DNA from: Thalassospira sp.
GTDB taxonomy: Bacteria > Pseudomonadota > Alphaproteobacteria > Rhodospirillales > Thalassospiraceae
Direction: 5' to 3'
Length of the DNA: 64,000 nt
Assembly: GCF_002709775.1 (NCBI RefSeq)
Contig: NZ_PAQR01000028.1
Span: 41,566 to 105,565, forward strand
Below the pieces are notes generated by a model, which saw only the letters and a list, made by a program, of their open reading frames with translations, searched no databases and was not told the DNA's origin. Positions 53,690 to 62,211 of the stretch are shown here, piece after piece (the first letter of the stretch is position 1; every line of letters starts with the position of its first letter). Position numbers and translations under genes: made by a program.

Positions 53690-55264
53690 ATGACGATATC
53701 GGTAACGTTTTGTGGTGCTGCTGGTGGTGTGACGGGGTCTTGCTATTTCCTGCAGACCGATCACGGCAATTTCCTTGTCGATTGCGGCATGTTCCAGGGC
53801 AGCAAGACGGTTCGGGAACTGAACTATGGCAAGTTCCCGTTTGAAGCGGATCGGATTTCGGCTGTTTTGCTCACACACGCGCATATCGACCATACCGGCC
53901 TTGTGCCGAAACTGGTCAAGGCAGGGTACGGCGGACCGATTTACGCAACCGAACCGACCTGTGATCTACTGACCTATATGCTGCCGGACTCAGGTTACAT
54001 TCAGGAAAGCGAGGTTGAGCGCCTTAACCGACGTAATGCACGCCGTGGGCGCCCGGAAGTAACCCCGATCTATACCCGTGAAGATGCCGAAAACACGCTT
54101 TCGCAGCTTAAAACGGTGGAATATCACGAATGGCTGCCGGTGATCGAAGGCGTGCGCGCCCGTTTCTGGGATGCGGGTCATCTTCTGGGATCGGCATCGA
54201 TCGAGGTCGAAATTGAAAACGGTGATGAAGACGGCAAACCGACCCGTTTGCTATTTTCTGGCGACGTTGGAACCGGGGAAGCCGTGTTTAACGAAGCCCC
54301 CGAAGCGCCAAAGGATATCGACTACCTGTTTGTCGAAACCACCTATGGCGATCGCACGCGTCCGGTAATCACGGATGAAGAACGTCGTGCGTTGCTGCGC
54401 GAGGAAGTGCGTGAAGCGCTTGGCAATGGTGGCAATCTGGTTATTCCGAGCTTTGCGGTTGCCAGAACACAGGAGCTGCTTGTCGATCTGGCTCATCTTT
54501 TCAATCGTGGTGAGCTGCCCCCGGCAAACGTGTTTGTCGATAGCCCGTTGGCACAGCGCGCAACCGATGTTTTTGCCAAACACCTAAAGCGCGGCGATGC
54601 GCAGGCCTTGTCGCACCCGAAATTCCACATGGTGCCCGATGTGCAGGCCAGTAAACAGCTCGCACAGGTCACAAGCGGCGCGATCATTATTTCGGCAAGT
54701 GGCATGTGCGATGCCGGGCGCATTCGTTACCATCTGAAGAACAATCTGTGGCGATCGAATAGCACTGTGCTTCTGGTCGGTTTCCAGGCTGCCGGTTCGT
54801 TTGGCCGCGTTTTGCAGGGTGGGGCTAAACATGTTCGGATACACGGCGATGAAATCGAAGTGCGCGCGCGCATTCGCACACTCGATGTCTATTCCGGTCA
54901 TGCTGATCAGGACATGCTGTTGCAATGGACGAAGAACCGCCTGCCGGTCACGCGCCGGATCTTTCTGACTCATGGCGAGGAAGGCGCGCGTGCGGCTTTC
55001 CGCGAAGTTCTGATGGCGCACGGAATTGCCGAAAAGCTGATTTCCATGCCAATGCTTGATGACACCGTTACGCTCAAGAAGGGTGAAGCCAAGCCGTCCA
55101 TTCCCGAAGCACGTCTTTCGGGTGAGGAGCTTTCGCGTGATGATTGGCACAATCTTTATGCCGGGACGGTTACGGCACTTTCCGAGAAGCTCCGGTCGCT
55201 GGAAACGGCAGAAGAAAGAAAAGAGATGCTCGAAAAAGTCTTGCGCGATATCGGGTCAGTATGA
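53690..55264 (+). CDS. Metallo-beta-lactamase/beta-CASP RNase (Ysh1/CPSF73-like)
   Basis: 524 residues from the ATG at 53690. The MBL core has THAHIDHTG (HxHxDH motif), GHLLGSA and FSGDVGTG; the beta-CASP part continues with PSFAVARTQELL, SASGMCDAGRIRYHL and SGHADQ, and C-terminal LTHGEEGARAAF. This set matches bacterial homologues of CPSF73/Ysh1, enzymes that cut or trim RNA in a zinc-dependent manner. Cytoplasmic. Stands before the glycan cluster with a 133-base gap and is probably not part of it. Confidence 0.93.
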   Translation: MTISVTFCGAAGGVTGSCYFLQTDHGNFLVDCGMFQGSKTVRELNYGKFPFEADRISAVLLTHAHIDHTGLVPKLVKAGYGGPIYATEPTCDLLTYMLPDSGYIQESEVERLNRRNARRGRPEVTPIYTREDAENTLSQLKTVEYHEWLPVIEGVRARFWDAGHLLGSASIEVEIENGDEDGKPTRLLFSGDVGTGEAVFNEAPEAPKDIDYLFVETTYGDRTRPVITDEERRALLREEVREALGNGGNLVIPSFAVARTQELLVDLAHLFNRGELPPANVFVDSPLAQRATDVFAKHLKRGDAQALSHPKFHMVPDVQASKQLAQVTSGAIIISASGMCDAGRIRYHLKNNLWRSNSTVLLVGFQAAGSFGRVLQGGAKHVRIHGDEIEVRARIRTLDVYSGHADQDMLLQWTKNRLPVTRRIFLTHGEEGARAAFREVLMAHGIAEKLISMPMLDDTVTLKKGEAKPSIPEARLSGEELSRDDWHNLYAGTVTALSEKLRSLETAEERKEMLEKVLRDIGSV

Positions 55265-55397
55265 GAGCAATTATCCCGGAGCCGAAAGAAGGGCGTAAAA
55301 CCCGCATTCACGGATTCAGTTGCCAAGAAGAGAGAACCTGTCACCCTGAAAACGGGTTGTGCAGGCCTGTGAGACCACTACGCAGACGGGCGGGTAT

Positions 55398-56600
55398 ATG
55401 TCAATCGTAGGGAATTCCGGTTATCGGGTTCTGATTTATAGCCATGATACTTTCGGGCTTGGGCATTTGCGCCGTTGCCGCACCATTGCGCATGCGCTGG
55501 TGTCACGCCGTGATGATGTTTCTGTTCTGATTTTGTCCGGCTCGCCGATCATTGGCAGTTTCGAGTTCCGCTCACGCGTTGACTTTGTCCGCATTCCGGG
55601 CGTGATCAAGCTGTCGAATGGTGAATACACCTCGCTCAATCTCAATATCGATGTCGACCAGATTCTGGCGATGCGGGAATCCATAATTCAACACACGGCC
55701 GATGTGTTTAACCCGGACATCTTTATCGTCGATAAGGAACCGCTTGGTTTGCGGGGCGAAGTCGAGTCCACGTTACAGATGCTCCGCCATCGCCGTACGC
55801 GCCTTGTGATGGGTTTGCGCGATGTGATGGATGACCCGGTCAATCTGCGTGAAGAATGGGATCGCAAACAATGCGTTCCGGCACTGGCTGAGCTTTATGA
55901 TGAAATCTGGGTTTATGGTCTGAAGGACATCTGCAATCCGCTCGAAGGCATTGATTTGCCGCCGGGCGTTGAAGAAAAGATGTCCTATACCGGCTATCTG
56001 CCACGCACCGCGACGCGCCGTCCCGCACCCGAACACGGTGCGCTGGGGCTGGAAGAGCCATATTATCTGGTGACGACCGGTGGCGGTGGTGACGGGGTCA
56101 ATCTGGTCGATTGGGTGATCAGTGCCTATGAAACCGATCCGGATATCCCGGTGCCGTCACTTGTGGTGTTGGGGCCATTCATGAGCCCGAACCAGCAAAA
56201 CGAATTCATGAAACGTGCGGAAAAGATCGACAAGCTTTCAGTCATCACCTTTGATGCCAATGTCGAGGTGCTGATGCACAAATCAGCGGGCGTAATTGGC
56301 ATGGGCGGTTACAACACGTTTTGTGAAATCCTGTCCTTTGACAAGCCTGCCGTCATCGTGCCGCGCACTGTGCCGCGTCTTGAGCAGTATGTTCGTGCAT
56401 CGGCTGCTGAGAAGCTTGGTCTGATCAAGATGCTGACCGAGGATGGCGGGCGTGATCCGCGCGAAATGGCCGATGCGCTTCGGGGGCTTATCCATCAGCC
56501 CAAACCGTCGCATGTGACCGTTCCGAACCTTATGGGCGGGCTTGATCGCGTTGGGGAGCTTGTGGACCGCTGGCTTCCGCCGCAAATGGCCGCAGAATAA
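55398..56600 (+). CDS. MurG-like glycosyltransferase (GT28/GT-B type), copy A
   Basis: 400 residues from the ATG at 55398. GT-B fold: the N-terminal lobe opens with VLIYSHDTFGLGHLRRC (residues 9-25), where GLGHxRR is a MurG-like loop; the C-terminal lobe has TTGGGGDG and the donor-binding GMGGYNTFCEILSFDKPAVIVPR block. No signal peptide or TM helix. It probably adds a sugar to a carrier in the cytoplasm; sugar and acceptor unknown. First gene of the cluster that runs to the window end; copy B at 59650 shares its motifs. Confidence 0.85.
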   Translation: MSIVGNSGYRVLIYSHDTFGLGHLRRCRTIAHALVSRRDDVSVLILSGSPIIGSFEFRSRVDFVRIPGVIKLSNGEYTSLNLNIDVDQILAMRESIIQHTADVFNPDIFIVDKEPLGLRGEVESTLQMLRHRRTRLVMGLRDVMDDPVNLREEWDRKQCVPALAELYDEIWVYGLKDICNPLEGIDLPPGVEEKMSYTGYLPRTATRRPAPEHGALGLEEPYYLVTTGGGGDGVNLVDWVISAYETDPDIPVPSLVVLGPFMSPNQQNEFMKRAEKIDKLSVITFDANVEVLMHKSAGVIGMGGYNTFCEILSFDKPAVIVPRTVPRLEQYVRASAAEKLGLIKMLTEDGGRDPREMADALRGLIHQPKPSHVTVPNLMGGLDRVGELVDRWLPPQMAAE

Positions 56601-56619
56601 ATCATCGGGAACAAAGTTG

Positions 56620-57897
56620 ATGGCACGCGATAATCTGGCAATCGTGGTAAAGGGATATCCGCGATTGTCGGAGACCTTTATAGCGCAGGAAATTCTTGGC
56701 ATTCAGCAGACAGGTATTCCGTATCGGATCGTCTCGCTGCGTCATCCGACCGACAAGAAACGCCATCCCATCAATGAACGCATCACAGGTGCGGTCGATT
56801 ATTTACCAGAATATGCCTATCAGGAACCGATGCGGGTTCTGCGCGGCTGGCTCAAGGCCCGCAAGATGCCGGGATATCGCCGTTCGGTGAATATCTGGTG
56901 GCAGGATTATCGCCGCGATCGCACTGCCAACCGTGCCCGGCGCTTTGCCCAGGCAATGGTGATGGCAGCCGAACTGCCTGAAGATGTCACGCGCATTTAC
57001 GCCCACTTCCTGCATACCCCGGCATCCGTGGCCCGCTATTGCGCGATCATGCGTGGTTTGCCGTGGTCCTGTTCTGCGCACGCCAAGGATATCTATACCA
57101 GCCAGGACTGGGATATGCGCGAGAAGCTGCGTGATATGGACTGGCTGGTTACCTGTACAAAGGCCAATGTCGACTATCTGCGCAACCTTGCCGAAGACCC
57201 GACCAAGGTTAATCTCCTCTATCACGGTCTTGATTTCTCCCGCTTCCCGGAAGAATTGCCTAAACGCCCCGTTCGGGACGGCAGCGATCCGGAAAACCCG
57301 GTAGAGATCCTGTCGGTCGGCCGTCTGGTGGGCAAGAAGGGCTATGACGATCTTCTGCGCGCCTTGGCGAAATTGCCCGACGGCCTTCATTGGCGGTTCA
57401 CCCATATCGGGGGAGGTGACGGTGACAAATACCAGAAAATTGCGACCGAACTGGGCATTTCGGACCGGTGTGATTGGCAGGGGCCGCGTGATCAGAAGGA
57501 AGTAATTGCTGCCTGCCAGTCGTCTGATTTGTTCGTGCTGGCCAGCCGCATCGAAAAGGACGGTGATCGTGATGGTCTGCCAAACGTCCTGATGGAAGCA
57601 CAGCTTTGTGGACTTGCCGCAGTCTCAACCGCGATTTCCGCCATTCCTGAGCTGATCGAGGATGGGGTGAATGGGAAACTTGTTCCAGAACGTGATCCGG
57701 ATACGCTTGCAACCGCACTGAACGATATGATGGTCGATCCCAAGCTTCGTGACGCCATGGGGCGCAAGGGTAATGAAATCGTTCGACGTGATTTCTCGTT
57801 CTATCGCGGGATGAAGGATTTGGCGGAACGCTTTGGTGTTATGGAGCTGACTGACGAACATGCGGACAGCTCCGTAAAGCAGCCCGCGGCAGAGTAG
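56620..57897 (+). CDS. GT4-family glycosyltransferase, copy A
   Basis: 425 residues from the ATG at 56620 (GGGAAC upstream). GT-B fold: AIVVKGYPRLSETFIAQE in the N-lobe, and the C-lobe blocks SVGRLVGKKGYDDLLRAL, then EKDGDRDGLPNVLMEAQLCGL, the EX7E-type motif around the retaining catalytic centre. Colanic-acid-type GT4 enzymes (WcaL/AmsK-like) have the same KGYPRLSETF start. No TM helix; it probably acts at the inner face of the membrane. 19 bases after copy A of the MurG-like genes. Confidence 0.88.
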   Translation: MARDNLAIVVKGYPRLSETFIAQEILGIQQTGIPYRIVSLRHPTDKKRHPINERITGAVDYLPEYAYQEPMRVLRGWLKARKMPGYRRSVNIWWQDYRRDRTANRARRFAQAMVMAAELPEDVTRIYAHFLHTPASVARYCAIMRGLPWSCSAHAKDIYTSQDWDMREKLRDMDWLVTCTKANVDYLRNLAEDPTKVNLLYHGLDFSRFPEELPKRPVRDGSDPENPVEILSVGRLVGKKGYDDLLRALAKLPDGLHWRFTHIGGGDGDKYQKIATELGISDRCDWQGPRDQKEVIAACQSSDLFVLASRIEKDGDRDGLPNVLMEAQLCGLAAVSTAISAIPELIEDGVNGKLVPERDPDTLATALNDMMVDPKLRDAMGRKGNEIVRRDFSFYRGMKDLAERFGVMELTDEHADSSVKQPAAE

Positions 57898-57908
57898 GAG
57901 GCACACAT

Positions 57909-59051
57909 TTGCAGGTTGCCTTTTACGCCCCGTTAAAGCCGATTGATCATCCCGTGCCATCCGGGGATCGATTGATTGCCCGCATGCTTTGTGAGGCACT
58001 TCAAACGGCAGGCATGAAAGTCGATATCGCCGCACGCCTGCGCAGCCGGGATGCCGAGGGCAATATTTTGAAACAGGCACGCTTGGCGGAGCTCGGTACA
58101 AAACTGGCGGCAAGGCTGCTTCGTCAGTATCAGTCGGGTGGGCGACCCAAGCCCGATGTCTGGTTCACCTACCATCTCTATTACAAGGCGCCTGACTGGA
58201 TCGGGCCGATTGTCGCTGATGCACTTGGTATTCCCTATGTCGTAGCCGAAGCATCCTTTGCACCCAAGCGTGCTGATGGTCCATGGGCCCCAAGTCACGC
58301 GGCAGTTGAGACTGCGCTTAAGCAGGCGGATGCCGTCTTTTCGCTTAACCGTGTTGATATGGAATGCCTGGCTAACGTCTGCCCCCAAGATCGTCTGCAT
58401 TTCTTGCCGCCCTTTACCCGAGTTTCGGACTGGTACGTTGCGCAACGTCCGGACATTGACCCCGACTGCGTGCAGTTGGTAGCAACCGCGATGATGCGCG
58501 ATGGCGACAAGCTTAAATCCTATGAGGTTCTGGCAAAGGCACTTGCGCAGCTACAGCGTGACGGCGTGGATAACTGGCACCTGACCGTGATTGGGGATGG
58601 CCCCGCGCGCCAAAAGGTCGAGGACCTGTTTGATGAACAGGAACTTGGCGAAAGCGCGGTCTCGCTCGTTGGGCTGAAAACACCCGAGCAAACCAGAGAT
58701 GTCCTAGCCAAATCCGACATGTTCGTTTGGCCCGCAATCAATGAAGCATTCGGCATGGCTTTGCTTGAAGCGCAATCGGCCGGATTGCCGGTTCTGGCCG
58801 GTGAAACAGGTGGCGTTTCGGGCATTGTGTCACCAAGCGTCACCGGATGGTTGGTTCCGGTCGGTGATGTTGGAGCATTCGCCAACCGCTTGGGTGAGTG
58901 TGTTGCAGCAGATATCGCGATGTTGCGCAGGATTGGTCAGTCCGGGGCATCAAAAGCCGTACAGCACCACACGGTGGAGGCTGCGGCTAGCCTGTTATCC
59001 GCCACCATCCATAAAGTTGTAGATGCTTACGGCGGGCAGGGGGCGGTATGA
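57909..59051 (+). CDS. GT4-family glycosyltransferase, copy B
   Basis: 380 residues with a TTG start at 57909, supported by AGGAGG six bases upstream (it overlaps the preceding stop) and by the family-like start MQVAFYAPLKPIDHPVPSGDR. The C-lobe has ATAMMRDGDKLKSYEVLAKAL, VIGDGPAR and NEAFGMALLEAQSAGLPV, the EX7E motif of retaining GT4 enzymes, plus AGETGGVSGIV. The phosphatase-like gene overlaps its end by 4 bases. Sugar and acceptor unknown. Confidence 0.88.
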   Translation: MQVAFYAPLKPIDHPVPSGDRLIARMLCEALQTAGMKVDIAARLRSRDAEGNILKQARLAELGTKLAARLLRQYQSGGRPKPDVWFTYHLYYKAPDWIGPIVADALGIPYVVAEASFAPKRADGPWAPSHAAVETALKQADAVFSLNRVDMECLANVCPQDRLHFLPPFTRVSDWYVAQRPDIDPDCVQLVATAMMRDGDKLKSYEVLAKALAQLQRDGVDNWHLTVIGDGPARQKVEDLFDEQELGESAVSLVGLKTPEQTRDVLAKSDMFVWPAINEAFGMALLEAQSAGLPVLAGETGGVSGIVSPSVTGWLVPVGDVGAFANRLGECVAADIAMLRRIGQSGASKAVQHHTVEAAASLLSATIHKVVDAYGGQGAV

Positions 59052-59653
59052 AACAGATCCGTTTTGCATTGCTGCGCCACGGTGTCACGATGTGGAATAC
59101 GGAAAAACGTATTCAGGGACGCACCGACATTTCGATAACCCCGGAAACGGCGGCCTGGTATCGTCAGCATCGTTTGCCGACTGCTTGGCGTGATGTGCCG
59201 TGGATGGTGTCACCCTTGACGCGCACGCGTGAGACAGCGGATGCCTTGGGGATTGCACCCATCGGTTCCGAGCCTGCCTTTGTCGAGATGGACTGGGGCG
59301 CGTGGGAAGGCGCAAAGCTGCCAGAGCTTCGCGCAAGCTTGGGTGACAGACTTCAGGAAAACGAAGACCGTGGGTGGGATTTCCGCCCGGAAGGTGGCGA
59401 AAGCCCGCGCGATGTTCTAGGACGCGTTGAAGGGTTTCTGAAAGGCTGTGATCTGCTGCAGTTTGGTGCTGTCACGCATAAGGGCGTGATACGGGCTGTT
59501 TACGCGGCCGCACGTGGATGGGACATGATGGGAAAAATTCCCGATAAGCTCGATTGGCATTGCCTACAGGTGTTTAACTGGTCGGATGATGCAGAGTTAT
59601 CGATTGAGGCCCTGAATGTCCCGCTCGTTGACGCGCAGGAGATTTTTGGATGA
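59048..59653 (+). CDS. Histidine phosphatase-superfamily protein (phosphoglycerate mutase-like)
   Basis: 201 residues. LLRHGVTMWN contains the catalytic RHG (Arg10-His11-Gly12), and the second conserved His is in AVTHKGVIRAV. Also SPLTRTRETADAL and DWGAWEG, as in the cobalamin phosphatase/mutase branch. It probably dephosphorylates a small sugar or nucleotide intermediate within the glycan cluster. Overlaps both neighbours by 4 bases (ATGA), so it is translated with them. Confidence 0.88.
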   Translation: MKQIRFALLRHGVTMWNTEKRIQGRTDISITPETAAWYRQHRLPTAWRDVPWMVSPLTRTRETADALGIAPIGSEPAFVEMDWGAWEGAKLPELRASLGDRLQENEDRGWDFRPEGGESPRDVLGRVEGFLKGCDLLQFGAVTHKGVIRAVYAAARGWDMMGKIPDKLDWHCLQVFNWSDDAELSIEALNVPLVDAQEIFG

Positions 59654-60792
59654 GCGACGTCATGGTCTATGTGCAGCACCTGCTTGGCATTGGTCACGTA
59701 CGCCGGATGGCGCTGATCAATCAGGCGCTTCGTGACCGGGGTATAAGCGTCACGGTCGCAAGTGGTGGTGTTCCGGATGACGGCCTTGATTTCGCGGCCA
59801 GCAACGTTATTCAGCTTTCCCCGTGCAAGACATCCGATACCGGTTTCTCCGGTCTCGTTGATCCGGATGGCAATGCCGTTGGTGATGATTGGAAACAGGC
59901 ACGCAAAAAGCAACTGTTGGAGGCGTTCAGGGAAACCGCACCAAAATTGCTGTTGATTGAAATGTTCCCGTTTGGACGCCGGGCATTTCGGTTTGAATTG
60001 ATCCCGCTTTTTAACGCTGCGAAAGAAGCAGGTATCCCCGTCATTTGTTCTGTCAGAGACCTTTTGGTACGTAAAAAGGACATCAAGAAGACGGAATGGA
60101 TGCGTGATACAGCGCGTAAATATCTCGATGCGGTTCTGGTGCATGGCGACCCGCAGTTGTTCGGGTTTGATCGCAGTTTTGAGTTCACCGACGATATTTC
60201 GGACCTGATCACCTATACGGGCTATGTAGCGCCGACGATTGACGAGGCGCTTGCAGTGCGGGGGGATGCGCATCGTCATGGTGTTCTTGTGTCCGCAGGT
60301 GGCGGCGCTGTCGGGGCAGAGCTTATCAGGCTTGCGATCGCAGCCCGCCCGTTCTCGCAAAAATACAATGATGCGACTTGGGATATTGTCACCGGGCCGC
60401 ATTTCCCGTCCGATCAGTTCGAGGAACTGCGCAGCCAGTTGCCGGATGGCGTGGTGTTGCATCGGTTCTTGTCTGATTTTCGTGAAAGGATGGCCGGTGC
60501 AGCCGTTTCGGTTTCACAGGCTGGATATAACACCCTGATGGATGTGCTGGCGACGCGGACACCAGCAGTCATTGTGCCCTTCGCCGAAGGCGGGGAAAGT
60601 GAGCAAACTGAACGTGCAGAAGTCCTTTCAAAAGAAGGGGTTATTTCCCTGCTTGATCTTGATGGCCTGTCTGCGCAATCATTAGCAAAACAAATAGATA
60701 ACGCCAGACAGCCAAGCGGGATTAAAATCGCGCTGGACGGGGCGGAAAAAACTGCGTCAATCATCGCAGATAAGATCAAAGGGAATTCATGA
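59650..60792 (+). CDS. MurG-like glycosyltransferase (GT-B type), copy B
   Basis: 380 residues. N-lobe VMVYVQHLLGIGHVRRM (GxGHxRR loop), C-lobe SAGGGAVG and SQAGYNTLMDVLATRTPAVIVPF, nearly the same pattern as copy A (GYNTxxxxLxxxxPAVIVP). The two are paralogs of different sequence rather than recent duplicates. No TM helix. Overlaps the preceding and following genes by 4 bases each. Substrate unknown. Confidence 0.86.
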   Translation: MSDVMVYVQHLLGIGHVRRMALINQALRDRGISVTVASGGVPDDGLDFAASNVIQLSPCKTSDTGFSGLVDPDGNAVGDDWKQARKKQLLEAFRETAPKLLLIEMFPFGRRAFRFELIPLFNAAKEAGIPVICSVRDLLVRKKDIKKTEWMRDTARKYLDAVLVHGDPQLFGFDRSFEFTDDISDLITYTGYVAPTIDEALAVRGDAHRHGVLVSAGGGAVGAELIRLAIAARPFSQKYNDATWDIVTGPHFPSDQFEELRSQLPDGVVLHRFLSDFRERMAGAAVSVSQAGYNTLMDVLATRTPAVIVPFAEGGESEQTERAEVLSKEGVISLLDLDGLSAQSLAKQIDNARQPSGIKIALDGAEKTASIIADKIKGNS

Positions 60793-61547
60793 GCAGCTGG
60801 GATCAATTACGCGCAGAGCTTGATCTGTGGCAGTCCGAGGGACGGACCGCTACAGCATGGTGGCGTGATGATGACGCTGTATCTGTCACCCCGGCACTTG
60901 AGACGCTTTTGGCGTTTGAGCAGGACTACAAGGTGCCGCTCGCACTTGCTGTTATTCCCGCCACCTTGCAGGACAATCTTGTCGAACGTCTGGTCGAGAC
61001 ATTGGACACCCGTGTGCTTCAACATGGCTGGTCGCATCAGAACCATATGCCGGAAGGCCGCAAGAAGCAGGAACTTGATGACGTTCGGGATTTGGGCGAT
61101 GTCGTTGCCGATCTGCGCAACGGGTTTTCTGTTTTGCAATCGCGCTTTGGCAATCGCTTCCTGCCGGTTCTGGTGCCGCCATGGAACAGGGTGGCCGAGG
61201 ATGTTGTTGCCGCCCTGCATTCGCTTGGTTTTTGTGGGATCAGTACGTTCAACGCACGCAAGGCCGCAGAGCCCTATAAGGGTGTCATGCAAGTCAACAC
61301 CCATGTCGATGTCATCGATTGGCGCGGCACACGCGGTTTCGTTGGCGAAGACGCAGCCCTTGGCGCAATGATTGCCCACCTTGCTGCAAGACGAACAGGG
61401 CAGGTTGATGCGGATGAGCCGACCGGCATTCTGACCCATCATCTTGTCCATGACGACGCCACCACGAAGTTCCTTGATAACCTGTTTTCTATGGACCATT
61501 CAGCTTTGAGCTGGTTGAGAATACCCGGAGTATTTCCATGGCAGTAA
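60789..61547 (+). CDS. Polysaccharide deacetylase-like protein (NodB homology)
   Basis: 252 residues with no signal peptide, so it acts in the cytoplasm. The metal and catalytic motif 1 region reads AWWRDDDAV (two Asp), the HxxxH site HGWSHQNH, and motif 3-like PVLVPPWNRV. This is the NodB fold of carbohydrate esterase family 4. Expected role is removal of an N-acetyl group from a glycan precursor made by the cluster's glycosyltransferases. Overlaps the next gene by 10 bases. Confidence 0.85.
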   Translation: MSSWDQLRAELDLWQSEGRTATAWWRDDDAVSVTPALETLLAFEQDYKVPLALAVIPATLQDNLVERLVETLDTRVLQHGWSHQNHMPEGRKKQELDDVRDLGDVVADLRNGFSVLQSRFGNRFLPVLVPPWNRVAEDVVAALHSLGFCGISTFNARKAAEPYKGVMQVNTHVDVIDWRGTRGFVGEDAALGAMIAHLAARRTGQVDADEPTGILTHHLVHDDATTKFLDNLFSMDHSALSWLRIPGVFPWQ

Positions 61548-62209
61548 ATCGCAGAAGACGCCGTGAGCCGGCGCAGGTAGCACCCGAACCGGTGACGCCT
61601 ATGGATGCCGCGCCTGAGCAGGTCGCTAGCGTGCCGAGCACCATAGACCCTGTCAAACCGGCCGGGGTTGGCGACAGCCAGGTGCAGACAATGGGTTACC
61701 CGTCGAAACTGATGGCGCCGGATTTGGCGAAGTCTATTGTCGGGTTGCTGATTTGTGGCGTTATTGCCCTGATCCCCGAGATGCTTGAGATCATCCAGTG
61801 GACATCGGCCGGGTTGGCATTGTTGTTCGTGTTCTATTTCGCGCGCACGATCATCCGGTTCCAATCAAAGATCTATGTTTCGGAATACGGTATTCGTCTT
61901 TCAAGCATGCGCGGTGGGACAGCTTTTGCCTGGCCGGAACTTTCCAAATTCCGTTTGCGTTACTTCAGTACCAAGCGTGATGGCAACAAGGGATGGTTCG
62001 AACTGACCCTGCAGGCAGGTGAAGCAAAAATTGTCGCAGAATCGACACTGGACGGATTTGACGATCTCCTTGAAATTTCTCGCGATTGGGCGAAGGATAA
62101 CCAGCTGCTGGTTGATGATGTCACAAGAACAAATCTGATGCGGATGGATGAGGCCGACACTCTGGTCAAGGCTGCAGCATCCGAACGGCTCGGGGGTGGG
62201 ACGCGCTAG
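61538..62209 (+). CDS. Membrane protein of unknown function in the glycan cluster
   Basis: 223 residues. A very basic start (AVNRRRRREP), a Pro/Val-rich linker, then two TM helices (about 66-84 and 87-106) and a C-terminal domain with a beta pattern that resembles a PH-like fold (KIYVSEYGIRLSSMRGGTAFAWPELSKFRLRYFS). I do not recognise a named family. Its position between the deacetylase and the ABC ATPase, with a 10-base overlap to one side and a 2-base gap to the other, indicates it works with them, perhaps as a membrane docking or accessory part. Confidence 0.75.
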   Translation: MAVNRRRRREPAQVAPEPVTPMDAAPEQVASVPSTIDPVKPAGVGDSQVQTMGYPSKLMAPDLAKSIVGLLICGVIALIPEMLEIIQWTSAGLALLFVFYFARTIIRFQSKIYVSEYGIRLSSMRGGTAFAWPELSKFRLRYFSTKRDGNKGWFELTLQAGEAKIVAESTLDGFDDLLEISRDWAKDNQLLVDDVTRTNLMRMDEADTLVKAAASERLGGGTR

Positions 62210-62211
62210 AG

